Notes: generated from the sequence alone by a model not told the origin. A stretch of DNA of 64,000 nt from Pseudarthrobacter oxydans (GCF_034258515.1 NZ_CP139438.1:1860001-1924000), one strand, 5' to 3'; shown: positions 16,034 to 25,292, counted from the stretch's first letter. Numbers and translations are program-made.

Positions 16034-16492
16034 CTAGGAACGTCCGGCAGTAGCCGCAGCGACCCTGCGCTTGATCCTCCCCAGCATCGCGGTCATGCCC
16101 CGCATGCGCAGGGGCGTGATGGCCCTGGTGAGCCCCAGGAGCTCGGGCATGTCGTCCGGAACCGAGAGGATCTCCTCGGCGGACAGCCCGTCCAGGCCCT
16201 CATGGAGCACGCCGGCGAAGCCGCGTGTTGTGGGAGCCTCCGCAGGGGCCTTGAAGAACAGCCGCACGGCGGCGCCGGGCCCGCCCTCACTCTCCGTCTC
16301 GATGGTCAGGAAGAGCGGAGACTGGCACTCCACGACCTGTTCCAGCAGTTCGGGGTGGTCCTTGAGCCGGTCCGGCAGTTCCGGGAGGCCCTGGGAGAAT
16401 TCCAGCAGCAACTGGAGCCGCTCGGGTTCAGTGAGGGCCTGGAAGTCATCCACGATTGCCGCCAGGGCGGAAGGCAAGGCTTGAGTAGTCAT
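16034..16492 (-). CDS. sufE: SufE family sulfur-acceptor protein
   Basis: The 152-residue SufE-like protein accepts persulfide sulfur and stimulates cysteine desulfurase in Fe-S assembly. The active-site Cys is in VVECQSPLFLTIE (about residue 57), matching the family GCQSxVWL loop. The C-terminal helices LTRAITPLRMRGMTAMLGRIK are also family-like. I start at ATG 16492 (MTTQALPS). The sseA rhodanese gene lies immediately upstream on the same strand; SufE-rhodanese pairing is common in actinobacteria and suggests sulfur relay. Confidence 0.87.
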   Translation of the reverse strand: MTTQALPSALAAIVDDFQALTEPERLQLLLEFSQGLPELPDRLKDHPELLEQVVECQSPLFLTIETESEGGPGAAVRLFFKAPAEAPTTRGFAGVLHEGLDGLSAEEILSVPDDMPELLGLTRAITPLRMRGMTAMLGRIKRRVAAATAGRS

Positions 16493-16530
16493 CAGTCCAA
16501 GTCTACGCAATTACGCCGCCGCAGGCCGCG

Positions 16531-17454
16531 TCAGGCGCCGACGGCGGCAGGGACGGAACCGCGTTCCGCACCCTTGGCGATCGGTACGCGCACGGCGTTG
16601 CCCCATTCGGTCCAGGAGCCGTCGTAGTTACGGACGGTGTCGAAGCCGAGGAGGTATTTGAGGGCGAACCAGGTGTGGCTGGAACGTTCGCCGATACGGC
16701 AGTAGGCCACGACGTCGTCGCCTGCCTTCAGGCCTGCTTCGCCAAGATAGAGGGCTTCAAGTTCCTCCCGGCTGCGGTAGGTGCCGTCCGCGGCGGCAGC
16801 GCGTGCCCACGGGATCGACGCAGCAGTGGGAATGTGGCCGCCGCGCAGGGCGCCTTCTTCCGGGTACGCCGGCATGTGGGTGCGCTGGCCGGTGTATTCC
16901 TCGGGGGAGCGGACATCGATGAGCGGCTTGCCGAAGTGCGCAAGGACGTCTTCCTTGAAGGCGCGGATGGGAGCGTCGTTGCGCTCAACAACCGGGTAGT
17001 CGGCCCTGCCAGGTGCCGGCTTCTCCGTGGTGAGTTCGCGTCCTTCGGCAATCCACTTGTCCCGGCCGCCGTCGAGGAGCCGCACATCCTCGTGGCCGAA
17101 AAGGGTGAAGACCCACAGGGCGTAGGCGGCCCACCAGTTGGACTTGTCTCCGTAGATGACCACGGTGCTGTCACGGGAAATCCCCTTCGACGCCGCCAGT
17201 TCCGCGAACGCGGCCCCGTCCACGTAGTCGCGGGTCACTTCGTCATTGAGGTCCGTATGCCAGTCGATCTTTACGGCGCCGGGGATGTGGCCGGTTTCGT
17301 ACAGGAGCACGTCCTCGTCGGATTCCACTACCACCAGCTCTCCGTTGGCGGCAGCGCCACTTTCCAGGGCGGCAGCAAGCCACTCCGTGGAAACCAGCCG
17401 CTCCGGGTGGGCGTAGGCGGCAAACTTCTCATTCTGTTCAACGGGATAGGGCAT
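16531..17454 (-). CDS. sseA: Thiosulfate/3-mercaptopyruvate sulfurtransferase (tandem rhodanese)
   Basis: The 307-residue protein has two rhodanese domains: an inactive N-terminal domain (about 20-140) and a C-terminal domain (about 165-290) with the catalytic Cys in [20 protein letters not shown] is the loop typical of actinobacterial SseA. It moves sulfur from thiosulfate or mercaptopyruvate to thiols or cyanide. The start is ATG 17454 with AGGAAAA directly before it; the frame extends upstream to 17649 but that stretch lacks domain content. It is co-directional with sufE, 38 bases apart. Confidence 0.9.
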   Translation of the reverse strand: MPYPVEQNEKFAAYAHPERLVSTEWLAAALESGAAANGELVVVESDEDVLLYETGHIPGAVKIDWHTDLNDEVTRDYVDGAAFAELAASKGISRDSTVVIYGDKSNWWAAYALWVFTLFGHEDVRLLDGGRDKWIAEGRELTTEKPAPGRADYPVVERNDAPIRAFKEDVLAHFGKPLIDVRSPEEYTGQRTHMPAYPEEGALRGGHIPTAASIPWARAAAADGTYRSREELEALYLGEAGLKAGDDVVAYCRIGERSSHTWFALKYLLGFDTVRNYDGSWTEWGNAVRVPIAKGAERGSVPAAVGA

Positions 17455-17670
17455 TTTTCCTGGCCTTTCATTGAGGACACGGGCGGCCTGCTGGACCTGA
17501 AGGGGACCTGGTTCCACCCTAGCCAGCGCCCCGGGCCATGTCCGCATTCCGTTAACAGGGCGCAATGTTGCCTTCATCACGCCGGCCGCCACAGGGACCT
17601 GCGGCATTAAAAGCCCGGGCGCAATGCCGGTATCCTTTCTGGGGACCACCCACCAGCAGAACGGACCACC

Positions 17671-18708
17671 TTGGTACAGATCGAACAGCTTGCCGCCCGC
17701 ACTCCGGCAGTTTCGGTGGATGAACTCCTTAAAGGGTTTTACCCGTCACCGCGATTCGGCCAGGTTTCCTTTGCCAGCTACCGCCCCGATCCCAAGCAGC
17801 CCAGCCAGTCCGCCGCCGTGCGGGCGTTGGAGGGCTTTGCCGACGGCGTCGGTTCCAACGGCGGTGGGGGGCTGTTCAAGAAACTGTTCGCGAAGAAGGA
17901 CGGTTCCCGCGCCGGCATCTACCTTGACGGCGGGTTCGGCGTCGGCAAGACCCACCTTCTGGCCTCGTTGTGGCACGCGGCGCCCGGCCCGAAGGCCTTC
18001 GGCACGTTCGTGGAGTACACCAACCTGGTGGGTGCCCTGTCCTTTCGCAAGACCGTTGAGGCGCTCAGCAGCTACAAACTTGTCTGCATCGATGAGTTCG
18101 AGCTCGACGATCCGGGCGACACTGTCCTGATGTCCCGGCTGATGCGCGAGCTGGCCGACGCCGGGGTGAAACTGGCAGCCACCTCCAACACGCTGCCAGG
18201 ATCGCTGGGCGACGGCAGGTTCGCGGCGGTGGACTTCCAGCGCGAGATCCAGGTGCTGGCGGACCAGTTCGACGTCATCCGGATTGACGGGGAAGACTTC
18301 CGCCACCGGGGCCTGCCCGCGGCGCCGGCCCCGCTGAAGAACAGCGAACTGTCCTCCCACATGAAGGCGGAGTTCGACGGAAAGACGGTTGCGCAGGACG
18401 AGTTCAGCACCCTGATTGCGCACTTGGCCGGGGTGCACCCCAGCCGCTACCGCCAGCTGATCGACGGCATTGACGGGGTGGTGTGGCGCAACGTGCACAC
18501 CATCACGGAGCAGGCTGTGGCGCTCAGGTTCGTGGTGCTTGCCGACAGGCTGTACGACAAGGACGTGCCCATCCTTGCCAGCGGCGTGCCGTTCGACCAG
18601 CTCTTCACCGAGGACATGATGACCGGCGGCTACATGAAGAAGTACTTCCGCGCTGTCTCCCGCCTCACCGCGCTGGCCCGCGAGGGCCAGAACCACGAGC
18701 CGTCCTAG
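17671..18708 (+). CDS. zapE: Cell division protein ZapE (AFG1-like ATPase)
   Basis: The 345-residue P-loop ATPase has Walker [12 protein letters not shown] (about residue 88) and Walker [15 protein letters not shown] (about 137). A sensor-like [15 protein letters not shown] and the C-terminal [12 protein letters not shown] also match. It fits AFG1/ZapE proteins; ZapE affects Z-ring stability in E. coli. The start here is TTG at 17671, the only in-frame start upstream of the conserved [14 protein letters not shown]. The gene is single, divergent from sseA. A perfect 15-bp hairpin follows it. Confidence 0.85.
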   Translation: MVQIEQLAARTPAVSVDELLKGFYPSPRFGQVSFASYRPDPKQPSQSAAVRALEGFADGVGSNGGGGLFKKLFAKKDGSRAGIYLDGGFGVGKTHLLASLWHAAPGPKAFGTFVEYTNLVGALSFRKTVEALSSYKLVCIDEFELDDPGDTVLMSRLMRELADAGVKLAATSNTLPGSLGDGRFAAVDFQREIQVLADQFDVIRIDGEDFRHRGLPAAPAPLKNSELSSHMKAEFDGKTVAQDEFSTLIAHLAGVHPSRYRQLIDGIDGVVWRNVHTITEQAVALRFVVLADRLYDKDVPILASGVPFDQLFTEDMMTGGYMKKYFRAVSRLTALAREGQNHEPS

Positions 18709-18771
18709 GCCTCAGGCGGCTGCCGGCCACCCGCCGTCGTCCTTGAATGCCGGCAGTCCTTAAACGCCAAA

Positions 18772-18805
18772 GGTGCAGGTGCCGCCTCCCGGCGGCACCT
18801 GCACC
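18772..18805. terminator. Bidirectional hairpin between zapE and the MT0933-like gene
   Basis: GGTGCAGGTGCCGCC (18772-18786) pairs perfectly with GGCGGCACCTGCACC (18791-18805) around a TCCC loop. It lies in the convergent gap between zapE and the small antitoxin-like gene. There is no strong T-run (CCCTTGAC follows on +), as is usual for high-GC actinobacterial terminators. Confidence 0.7.
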
Positions 18806-18844
18806 CCCTTGACGTGCTAGGGCAAGACCCTGGCCAAATCCTTG

Positions 18845-19108
18845 TTACGGAGTCCTGTCAGCCGGCGGAACCGGGTTGACGGGAGTGACCGGCGGAACCT
18901 GCTCAGCGGCAGGTGCCTGGCCCGGGGTTCCGTTCTTGTCAATGAGCTTGGAAGCGCCATTCTGGACTTTGTCGACGTGGCCCGAGTACTTTCCTCCGGT
19001 CTTGGTGTCGACGAAATCACCGGCCTTGTTGATGCCGTTCTTGATGGCCTGCTCGTTGCCGCGGATGAGACCCTGAGCCTTGCCCTTTAGGTCGTCAATC
19101 AGTCCCAC
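18845..19108 (-). CDS. MT0933-type antitoxin-like small protein
   Basis: The 87-residue protein matches the MT0933 antitoxin family (PF14013 as I recall): an amphipathic lysine-rich N-terminus GLIDDLKGKAQGLIRGNE, then AIKNGINKAGDFVDTKTGGKYSGHVDKVQ, then a Pro-rich tail. I start at GTG 19108 because GGAGG lies five bases upstream; the longer GTG at 19114 sits within that ribosome-binding site. No partner toxin gene is next to it, so the 'antitoxin' name is only a family label. Confidence 0.7.
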   Translation of the reverse strand: MGLIDDLKGKAQGLIRGNEQAIKNGINKAGDFVDTKTGGKYSGHVDKVQNGASKLIDKNGTPGQAPAAEQVPPVTPVNPVPPADRTP

Positions 19109-19237
19109 GAGCACCTCCCTTCAATCGCGGAGCCAGGTCGCTCCTCCGCGTTCGATCCTAGCCCCGCGGGGAACACCCAACAAGGAAATCGGGGGCTTTG
19201 GCCGTTCGCCCGTAGCGGATGCCGGCTACCGGGCAAG

Positions 19238-19262
19238 AAAAAAGCAGCTCCGGGGAGCTGCT
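19238..19262 (-). terminator. Rho-independent terminator of the five-gene tRNA array
   Basis: On the minus strand, AGCAGCTC-CCCG-GAGCTGCT forms an 8-bp stem with a 4-base loop, directly followed by a run of six T. It lies just past the last tRNA-Val gene. Confidence 0.85.
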
Positions 19263-19267
19263 GCATG

Positions 19268-19339
19268 TGGGCGATACTGGGATCGAACCAGTGACCTCTT
19301 CCGTGTCAGGGAAGCGCGCTACCGCTGCGCCAATCGCCC
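19268..19339 (-). tRNA. tRNA-Val (GAC)
   Basis: The minus-strand 72-base cloverleaf begins GGGCGATT and ends ATCGCCCA. The anticodon arm is CTTCC-CTGACAC-GGAAG, giving anticodon GAC. The T arm contains GGTTCGATCCC. CCA is not encoded. It is identical to the copy at 19514-19585. Confidence 0.95.
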
Positions 19340-19379
19340 GGAACCGGAAGCCCGGTCTTATGGGATTTTAGAGTAAGAG

Positions 19380-19452
<73 letters not shown>

Positions 19453-19513
19453 GTATGAAGTGCGTTCCGGCCGGAGCCGTTGCGTACTGCACGAAGCAAG
19501 TTTCCTTGCTTGG

Positions 19514-19585
19514 TGGGCGATACTGGGATCGAACCAGTGACCTCTTCCGTGTCAGGGAAGCGCGCTACCGCTGCGCCAATCGCCC
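19514..19585 (-). tRNA. tRNA-Val (GAC), second copy
   Basis: Identical in sequence to the tRNA-Val at 19268-19339, with anticodon GAC in the loop CTGACAC. It lies between tRNA-Cys and tRNA-Gly in the minus-strand array. Confidence 0.95.
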
Positions 19586-19625
19586 ATTGCATCCGGTTCA
19601 ATTCCGGAAACCATGGTTTTCACCG

Positions 19626-19696
19626 AGGTGGGTACGGGATTCGAACCCGTGTATACGGCTTTGCAGGCCGCTGCCTCGCCTCTCGGCCAACCCACC
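19626..19696 (-). tRNA. tRNA-Cys (GCA)
   Basis: The minus-strand 71-base cloverleaf begins GGTGGGTTGGCCGAGAGG. The anticodon loop CTGCAAA gives anticodon GCA. The T arm is CGGGTTCGAATCCCG and the discriminator is T, as expected for Cys. CCA is not encoded. Confidence 0.95.
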
Positions 19697-19743
19697 GTGT
19701 AAGCGTCGGTTCCGGAGAACTTTTGCTGTGACAGTGTCCTGCG

Positions 19744-19816
<73 letters not shown>

Positions 19817-19877
19817 ATTTTGGAGGGTTGATTCCTTGCCGTTCCCGGCATTTCCTCGCGTTCCAACGAGTAAAAAC

Positions 19878-19905
19878 AATATAGGAGGTTCAGGGATTCT
19901 CCAAA
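19878..19905 (-). promoter_or_regulatory. Candidate promoter of the tRNA array
   Basis: On the minus strand, TTTGGA (19905-19900) and TATATT (19883-19878) are separated by 16 bases, about 60 bases upstream of the first tRNA-Gly. The -10 box is good and the -35 box weak. Confidence 0.4.
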
Positions 19906-20072
19906 TCGCCGCCGCCAGGTGCGCGCGGCGTGACCGTGTTTCCCAGTGCTGGCGCGGAAGCAGGTGAGTTACAGGGGTGTAATTCACGACGGCGGACGGG
20001 GACCTTTTGGCTCTTCCCTTGCCCTGTTGCGGGGCCGCAGCAGGGCGGCCCGGGCGGGTCGAGGCCGGCGAT

Positions 20073-20101
20073 TTTTGAATTACGTAAACGTCGGCTAGCA
20101 T
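20073..20101 (+). promoter_or_regulatory. Candidate promoter of tRNA-Val(CAC)
   Basis: TTTTGA (20073-20078) and TAGCAT (20096-20101) are 17 bases apart; the -10 box ends 12 bases before the tRNA. The short AT-rich island in GC-rich DNA supports it, though the -35 match is weak. Confidence 0.35.
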
Positions 20102-20113
20102 TCAAATGCATCA

Positions 20114-20185
20114 GGGCGATTGGCGCAGTGGTAGCGCGCTTCGTTCACACCGAAGAGGTCACTGGTTCGAACCCAGTATCGCCCA
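20114..20185 (+). tRNA. tRNA-Val (CAC)
   Basis: The plus-strand 72-base cloverleaf begins GGGCGATTGGCGCAGTGG and ends ATCGCCCA. The anticodon arm CTTCG-TTCACAC-CGAAG gives anticodon CAC. It is a different isoacceptor from the two GAC genes on the other strand. CCA is not encoded. Confidence 0.95.
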
Positions 20186-20194
20186 CCGCACAGA

Positions 20195-20235
20195 GGTCCG
20201 TTTCCGCTCGTTCGCAGCGGAAACGGGCCTTTTTG
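20195..20235 (+). terminator. Terminator after tRNA-Val(CAC)
   Basis: GGTCCGTTTCCGCT and AGCGGAAACGGGCC form a 14-bp stem (one G-T pair) around a CGTTCGC loop, followed directly by TTTTTG. Confidence 0.85.
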
Positions 20236-20287
20236 TTTGCGGATCCTGCCTGCAGATTTTGTCGGCCCCCTGTGAAAGAGTTTTTCT

Positions 20288-21148
20288 ATGACAGCTCCAC
20301 TCCTCGCCCATGCCACCGAATACGGCCGGATGTACGCCCGCTCCACGTCGGAGCAGTTCTCGGTTCCCTCCATCACCACGGTCATCAGCCAGCAGCCGCA
20401 CGGACTGGACGGCTGGTTCGGGTACATGGGAGCGAGCAGCCTGGCCAAGGATCCGCTGCTGGCGGACTGCCTGGGGAGCCCGGCCAAAATTAAGCAGGCC
20501 GTCAACCGTGCGGCCAAGGCTGCCGAAAACTACCGCGATGACGCGGCGAAGCGCGGGGACCGGGTACATAACTATTGCGAGCAGGTGGCGCTTCGTGCGT
20601 TGGGGCGTCCCCACGCCATGAAGGAGGCCCGCGAGGCCTTGGCCGCCAACGGGGAAGAGGCCTTCGCTGTCCGGTTCGATGAATGGTGGGAGCTGTTCCG
20701 GGTGGAACCCATCGCCCCGGAAATCACCGTCTGGAACAACGCCGTGGGGTACGCCGGCACCCTGGACCTGGTGGCCCGCATCAACGGCCGCGTCTGCCTG
20801 ATCGATTACAAGACCAAGGGCACCACGCGGGACGGCCTGGTCAAGCCGCTCGATGACAAAGTGGTGATGCAGCTGGTGGCCGGCATGAAGGCCGAAGAAA
20901 GCCTGGTGGACCCCGAGGCAGGGACGTGGGAGCCCTGGCAGTACGGTGAAAACCCTGTCCTGCTGGCGGTGGCCATCGGGGAGACGGAGGTCCGTCCCGT
21001 GCGCGCCAACCCGGAAGTCCTGAAGCATCACTGGTGGAAGTTCTGCGCCCTGCGGCGGGTCTGGGAGCTGTCCGCGGACACCATCAGCGCCGGCGCGGCG
21101 CTGCTTCCCATCGCCCCGCCGCCGCTGGCGCAGGTGCAAACGGCCTAG
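20288..21148 (+). CDS. PD-(D/E)XK nuclease-like protein
   Basis: The 286-residue protein shows a likely PD-(D/E)XK core: PEITVWNN (possible motif Glu), AGTLDLVARINGRVCLIDYK with the Asp of GTLD and the D-Y-K triplet about ten residues on, then a helix with QLVAGMKAEE. This spacing fits RecB/Cas4-like and phage exonucleases (GTxD ... DYKT). No helicase or DNA-binding domain is present. It lies just after the tRNA-Val terminator and before def, on the same strand. Function is unproven; a DNA-repair or phage-derived origin is possible. Confidence 0.6.
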   Translation: MTAPLLAHATEYGRMYARSTSEQFSVPSITTVISQQPHGLDGWFGYMGASSLAKDPLLADCLGSPAKIKQAVNRAAKAAENYRDDAAKRGDRVHNYCEQVALRALGRPHAMKEAREALAANGEEAFAVRFDEWWELFRVEPIAPEITVWNNAVGYAGTLDLVARINGRVCLIDYKTKGTTRDGLVKPLDDKVVMQLVAGMKAEESLVDPEAGTWEPWQYGENPVLLAVAIGETEVRPVRANPEVLKHHWWKFCALRRVWELSADTISAGAALLPIAPPPLAQVQTA

Positions 21149-21211
21149 CAGTTTCTCTGCGCCTAAACTGGATTGGTCCCCTTTGCCGTCAATCGTGAGG
21201 AACTACAGCGC

Positions 21212-21823
21212 ATGGCTATCCTGAATATCCGCATCATTGGTGACCCTGTGCTGCGCACAGTTGCCGATCCCGTGACGGAATTCGGGCCGGAGCTGGCCAA
21301 GCTGGTCGCGGACATGACCGAAACCATGGAGGACGTGGACGGTGCAGGCCTGGCCGCGCCGCAGGTGGGCGTAAGCCAGCGCGTTTTTACCTACCGCATC
21401 GACGGCGTCGAGGGCCACATCATCAATCCTGTGCTGGAAAACAGCGAGGACTACCAGCCCGACCATGTGGAAGGCTGCCTGTCCATCCCCGGCCTCAGCT
21501 TTCCGGTGCGGCGTTTCCGCGCCACCCGCGTCACCGGCGTCGACATGCACGGCAACCCTGTCACGGTGGAGGGGGAGGGGCTCCTGGCCCGCTGCTTCCA
21601 GCACGAGAACGACCATCTGGACGGCATCCTCTACACGGACCGGCTTGAGGGTGCGGACCGGAAGACCGCCCTGCGGTCCATCCGCAACGCCAACTACGAC
21701 TCCATCGCCGAACGTACGACGACGAAACGCGCCAGGACTGTCGGGTCCAGTTTCGGCGGCCCCGCCCAAGGCTCCCCGCGGGGCTCGAGCTTCGGCGCCG
21801 GGGCAGCCGGCGGCGCAGGGTGA
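21212..21823 (+). CDS. def: Peptide deformylase
   Basis: The 203-residue metalloenzyme removes the N-formyl group from nascent proteins. All three motifs are intact: GAGLAAPQVG (about residue 46), EGCLSIPG (metal Cys, about 88) and QHENDHLDG (about 130). The Gly/Ser/Arg-rich C-terminal 35 residues are an extension outside the fold. The start is ATG 21212, with GAGGA ten bases upstream; an in-frame GTG at 21173 gives only a non-conserved lead. The stop overlaps the fmt start. Confidence 0.93.
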   Translation: MAILNIRIIGDPVLRTVADPVTEFGPELAKLVADMTETMEDVDGAGLAAPQVGVSQRVFTYRIDGVEGHIINPVLENSEDYQPDHVEGCLSIPGLSFPVRRFRATRVTGVDMHGNPVTVEGEGLLARCFQHENDHLDGILYTDRLEGADRKTALRSIRNANYDSIAERTTTKRARTVGSSFGGPAQGSPRGSSFGAGAAGGAG

Positions 21824-22740
21824 GGGTCCTGTTTGCGGGAACCCCCGCCGTCGCCGTCCCTTCGCTGGATGCGCTCGTAAAAGCCGGCTTCGAGGTTGCT
21901 GCTGTCCTGACGCGCCCGGATGCCCCCGTGGGCCGCAAGCGCGTGCTCACGCCGTCCCCCGTCGCTGCGCGCGCGGCTGACCTGGGAATCGAGATCATCC
22001 ACGCCGCCCGCGTGGACGCGGAGGCAACGGCCAGGATTTCCGGGGTAAACCCTGACGTCGCCGCCATCGTGGCCTACGGCGGACTGGTTCCGCCGGCCGC
22101 CCTCGGGATCCCGCGGCACGGCTGGATCAACCTGCACTTTTCCCTGCTGCCGGCCTGGCGCGGCGCGGCCCCGGTACAGCGCGCCATCATGGCAGGGGAC
22201 GACGTCACCGGAGCGGTGACCTTCCAGCTGGAGGAAGGACTGGATACGGGACCCGTGTTCGGCACCCTCACGGAATCAGTGGGGCCGGAGGACACGGCGG
22301 GAGAGCTCCTTGAGCGGCTGTCCCACAGCGGCGCCGTGCTCCTGGCCCAGACATTGTCCGCCATCGAGGCAGGGAAGGCCTTCCCGCAACCCCAGGCGGG
22401 CGAGGTTTCCCACGCGCCGAAGTTGACCCTTGAAGATGGCCACCTTCAGTGGAACCATCCGGCGCTGGCGATCGGGCGGCAGGCCCGGGGCGTAACCCCC
22501 GAACCCGGTGCGTGGACCTTCCTGGACGGACAGCGCGTCAAGCTGGAACCGGTCCGGCTGCGGCCCGATGTCACCGGCCTTGCCCCCGGGACCCTGTTCC
22601 TCGAAGGCAAGAGCGTGCTGGTCGGCACGGGATCGCACGCCGTGGAACTGACCCGCATCCAGCCTGCGGGCAAAAAAATGATGGCCGCTGCCGACTGGGC
22701 ACGCGGCATGGCTTCCCTTGAAAGTGTGGTGTTCGAATGA
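21820..22740 (+). CDS. fmt: Methionyl-tRNA formyltransferase
   Basis: The 306-residue enzyme formylates initiator Met-tRNA, the counterpart of the deformylase just upstream. Motifs are VLFAGTPAVAVPSLDAL at the N-terminus, the catalytic Asn-His pair in WINLHFSLLPAWRGAAP (about 105-121) and the catalytic Asp in EEGLDTGPVF (about 142). The OB-fold C-terminal domain runs from about 205. The GTG start overlaps def (GTGA), and the stop overlaps rsmB (ATGA). Confidence 0.93.
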   Translation: MRVLFAGTPAVAVPSLDALVKAGFEVAAVLTRPDAPVGRKRVLTPSPVAARAADLGIEIIHAARVDAEATARISGVNPDVAAIVAYGGLVPPAALGIPRHGWINLHFSLLPAWRGAAPVQRAIMAGDDVTGAVTFQLEEGLDTGPVFGTLTESVGPEDTAGELLERLSHSGAVLLAQTLSAIEAGKAFPQPQAGEVSHAPKLTLEDGHLQWNHPALAIGRQARGVTPEPGAWTFLDGQRVKLEPVRLRPDVTGLAPGTLFLEGKSVLVGTGSHAVELTRIQPAGKKMMAAADWARGMASLESVVFE

Positions 22741-24311
22741 GCGCGTCCGGCGGCAATCCAGGCGGAGGCGGCAACGCCGGGCGCGGCGCCGCGGGCGGCG
22801 GCCGCGGCAAGGGGGGACCCCGGGACAGCAGCCGGCGGAATGCCCAGGGCCGTGAACGCAACCGCGGTCCGCAGCGCAGCTTCACGGAAAACGCGCCCTC
22901 CCAACGGACCCGCCGGGCCGATCCCGCGCGGCTGGTGGCCTTCGAAGTCCTGCGCGCCGTCGCTGCCGAGGACGCCTACGCCAACCTCGTGCTGCCGGCA
23001 CGGATCCGCCACCACGGGCTGGACAAGCGCGACGCCGGCTTCGCCACCGAACTTACGTACGGTGCCCTGCGGGGCCAAGGCACCTACGACGCCATCCTGA
23101 CGCGCTGCGTGGACCGCCCGCTTGACCAGCTTGACCCGGCAGTCCTGGACGCGCTGCGAATCGGAACCCACCAGCTGCTGGCCATGCGCGTCCCTGCACA
23201 CGCCGCCCTCGACCAGACCGTCGGCCTGGCGCGTGCTGTAATCGGAGCAGGGCCCTCAGCGCTCATTAACGCTGTCCTCCGCAAGGTTGCCGCGCGCACC
23301 CTTGAGGAGTGGCTGGACGTGCTGGTGGCCGGAGAGACCGACGAAACAAAAATCGCTGCACTCCGCTACGCCCACCCGGAATGGATCGTCCGCGCCATGC
23401 GCCAGTCCCTGGTGGCGCATGGCCGGCAGGCCAGCGAAGTGAACGACCTCCTGGAAGCGGACAACGCCGCCCCCGTGGTCAACCTGGTGGCCCTGCCAGG
23501 CCTGGGCAACCTGGACGAGGTGCTGGAGAACGGTGCCATTCCGGGCGAGCTCGTCCAGGGTTCTGCCCTTTCCAGCGGCGGTGACCTGGGGCGGTACTCC
23601 TCCGTCCGGGAAGGAACCACCCGGGTCCAGGACGTTGGCTCGCAGCTGGTGGCCCGCGCCATGGCTGCCGTTCAACTCGACATGCCGGCAGGCGGGACAG
23701 GCGATTCGAAGGCGGAGGCGTGGCTGGACCTCTGCGCCGGCCCCGGCGGAAAGGCAGCCCTGCTGGGCGCCCTGGCCAGGCAGCGGGGCGCAACGCTGCT
23801 GGCCAACGAACCCGCTCCCCACCGCGCCAAGCTCGTCAGCCAGGCGCTCTCGGCCGTGCCGCCGGAAACCTGGCAGGTCCGGACCGGAGACGGCCGCGAG
23901 GTCGGATCCGAAGCGCCCGAATCATTCGACCGTGTCCTCGTGGACGTCCCCTGCAGCGGCCTCGGCGCATTGCGGCGCCGGCCGGAATCCCGGTGGCGCC
24001 GTTCACCCAAGGACCTCGCGGACCTCGGTCCACTGCAGCGCGAGCTGCTGGCCTCCGCCCTGGCAGCAGTTCGTCCGGGGGGAGTGGTGGCCTATGTGAC
24101 CTGTTCACCGCATCCGGCGGAGACGACGGCCGTCGTGGCTGATGCCCTCCGCAAACGCGATGACCTGGAACTCCTTGACGCCGGAGCGGCGCTGGACGCC
24201 GTCAGCCTCCCCGGAAAGCTGGACGCCGGGCATGACTCCACGGCCCAGCTTTGGCCGCATGTCCACGGCACAGACGCCATGTTCCTCGCGCTCATCCATA
24301 AGAAGCCCTGA
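22737..24311 (+). CDS. rsmB: 16S rRNA (cytosine-C5)-methyltransferase RsmB/Sun family
   Basis: The 524-residue protein has a Gly/Arg-rich unstructured N-terminus (1-60), a NusB-like domain (about 62-200) and a Rossmann methyltransferase domain (about 285-520). SAM-binding is at DLCAGPGGKAALLGAL (about 330). The two catalytic Cys lie in VDVPCSGLGALRRRPESRW (about 405) and YVTCSPHPAETTAVV (about 458). It modifies 16S rRNA m5C967-type sites. It is coupled to fmt by an ATGA overlap. Confidence 0.92.
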   Translation: MSASGGNPGGGGNAGRGAAGGGRGKGGPRDSSRRNAQGRERNRGPQRSFTENAPSQRTRRADPARLVAFEVLRAVAAEDAYANLVLPARIRHHGLDKRDAGFATELTYGALRGQGTYDAILTRCVDRPLDQLDPAVLDALRIGTHQLLAMRVPAHAALDQTVGLARAVIGAGPSALINAVLRKVAARTLEEWLDVLVAGETDETKIAALRYAHPEWIVRAMRQSLVAHGRQASEVNDLLEADNAAPVVNLVALPGLGNLDEVLENGAIPGELVQGSALSSGGDLGRYSSVREGTTRVQDVGSQLVARAMAAVQLDMPAGGTGDSKAEAWLDLCAGPGGKAALLGALARQRGATLLANEPAPHRAKLVSQALSAVPPETWQVRTGDGREVGSEAPESFDRVLVDVPCSGLGALRRRPESRWRRSPKDLADLGPLQRELLASALAAVRPGGVVAYVTCSPHPAETTAVVADALRKRDDLELLDAGAALDAVSLPGKLDAGHDSTAQLWPHVHGTDAMFLALIHKKP

Positions 24312-24329
24312 CCCGTGAAAGGTTCCCCC

Positions 24330-25010
24330 GTGACGCAATGCTGCATCAATCCGAGCATCCTCTCGGCCGACTTCGTCAACCTGGAGGCCGAGCTGCAGCG
24401 CATCAGCACCGCTGACGCCGTGCACGTGGACGTCATGGACAACCACTTCGTCCCCAACCTGACCATCGGACTGCCTGTGGTGCAGCGCATCCAGGAGGTG
24501 AGCCCCATACCCCTGGACGCGCACCTGATGATCGCTGACGCAGATCGTTGGGCGCCGGGCTTCGCCGACGCCGGCCTGGCGTCCGTCACGTTTCACGCGG
24601 AGGCGTCGATCGCGCCCGTGAAGCTGGCGCGCGAACTTCGCAGCAGGGGGTCGAAAGCCGGCATGGCAATCCGGCCGGCTACCCCCGTGGAGCCCTACCT
24701 GGACATGCTGTCCGAGCTGGACATGCTGCTCATCATGACGGTGGAGCCCGGATTCGGCGGCCAGGCCTTCCTGGACCTCACCCTGCCCAAGATCCGGCGG
24801 GCCAGGGCTGCCATCGACGGCTCCGGGATCGGGGTGGCCATCCAGGTTGACGGCGGCATCACTGAAGAAACAATCGTCCGGGCCGCGGAAGCAGGCGCCA
24901 ACGTATTCGTTGCCGGCTCCGCCGTCTACGGCGCCGGAGACCCCGCGGCGGCCATCGAGAGGCTGCGCCGGGAGGCAGGCAGGACGTTACACGCGGTGAC
25001 GGGGGAATAG
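24330..25010 (+). CDS. rpe: Ribulose-phosphate 3-epimerase
   Basis: The 226-residue TIM-barrel enzyme interconverts ribulose-5-phosphate and xylulose-5-phosphate. The metal and catalytic residues are in [44 protein letters not shown] and IQVDGGI. I chose GTG 24330, with AAAGG seven bases upstream; the GTG at 24315 lies just before that site. It supplies the pentose-phosphate pool next to the riboflavin operon, which uses ribulose-5-phosphate as a substrate, but they are probably separate transcription units because a riboswitch lies between. Confidence 0.92.
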   Translation: MTQCCINPSILSADFVNLEAELQRISTADAVHVDVMDNHFVPNLTIGLPVVQRIQEVSPIPLDAHLMIADADRWAPGFADAGLASVTFHAEASIAPVKLARELRSRGSKAGMAIRPATPVEPYLDMLSELDMLLIMTVEPGFGGQAFLDLTLPKIRRARAAIDGSGIGVAIQVDGGITEETIVRAAEAGANVFVAGSAVYGAGDPAAAIERLRREAGRTLHAVTGE

Positions 25011-25052
25011 CCGGGAGCCGGTGCCGGTTATGGCACAATAGCAACACACATA

Positions 25053-25196
25053 CGTGCTCCGGGGTCGGTGTAAGTCCGAACCGGCGGTGACAGTCCGCGA
25101 CCCGCGAGCCGGTGGTTTCCGCAAGGAAATCCCGGCGGACGGTTGAACCGGTGAAATTCCGGTACCGACAGTTAAAGTCTGGATGAGAGAAGCACG
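25053..25196 (+). ncRNA. FMN riboswitch (RFN element)
   Basis: The region has the conserved RFN blocks: GGGGTCGGTG, the core GAACCGGCGGTGACAGTCCGCGACCC, AAATCCCGGCGGAC, then CCGGTGAAATTCCGGTACCGACAGT, GTCTGGATGAGAGAAGCACG. CGTGCT (25053) and AGCACG (25191) close the element. It controls the riboflavin operon downstream, reducing expression when FMN is bound. A 10-bp inverted repeat (25256-25265/25304-25313) just after it spans the first ribosome-binding site and may be the expression platform. Confidence 0.95.
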
Positions 25197-25292
25197 TACA
25201 GCTGTATCTGTGGGGCCATTCCGGCGCCGCAGCCTTCTGCTGTCGTAAACCCCCGGAGCCATCGCGGTTCGAGAGGGAAGGAACGACACGGA

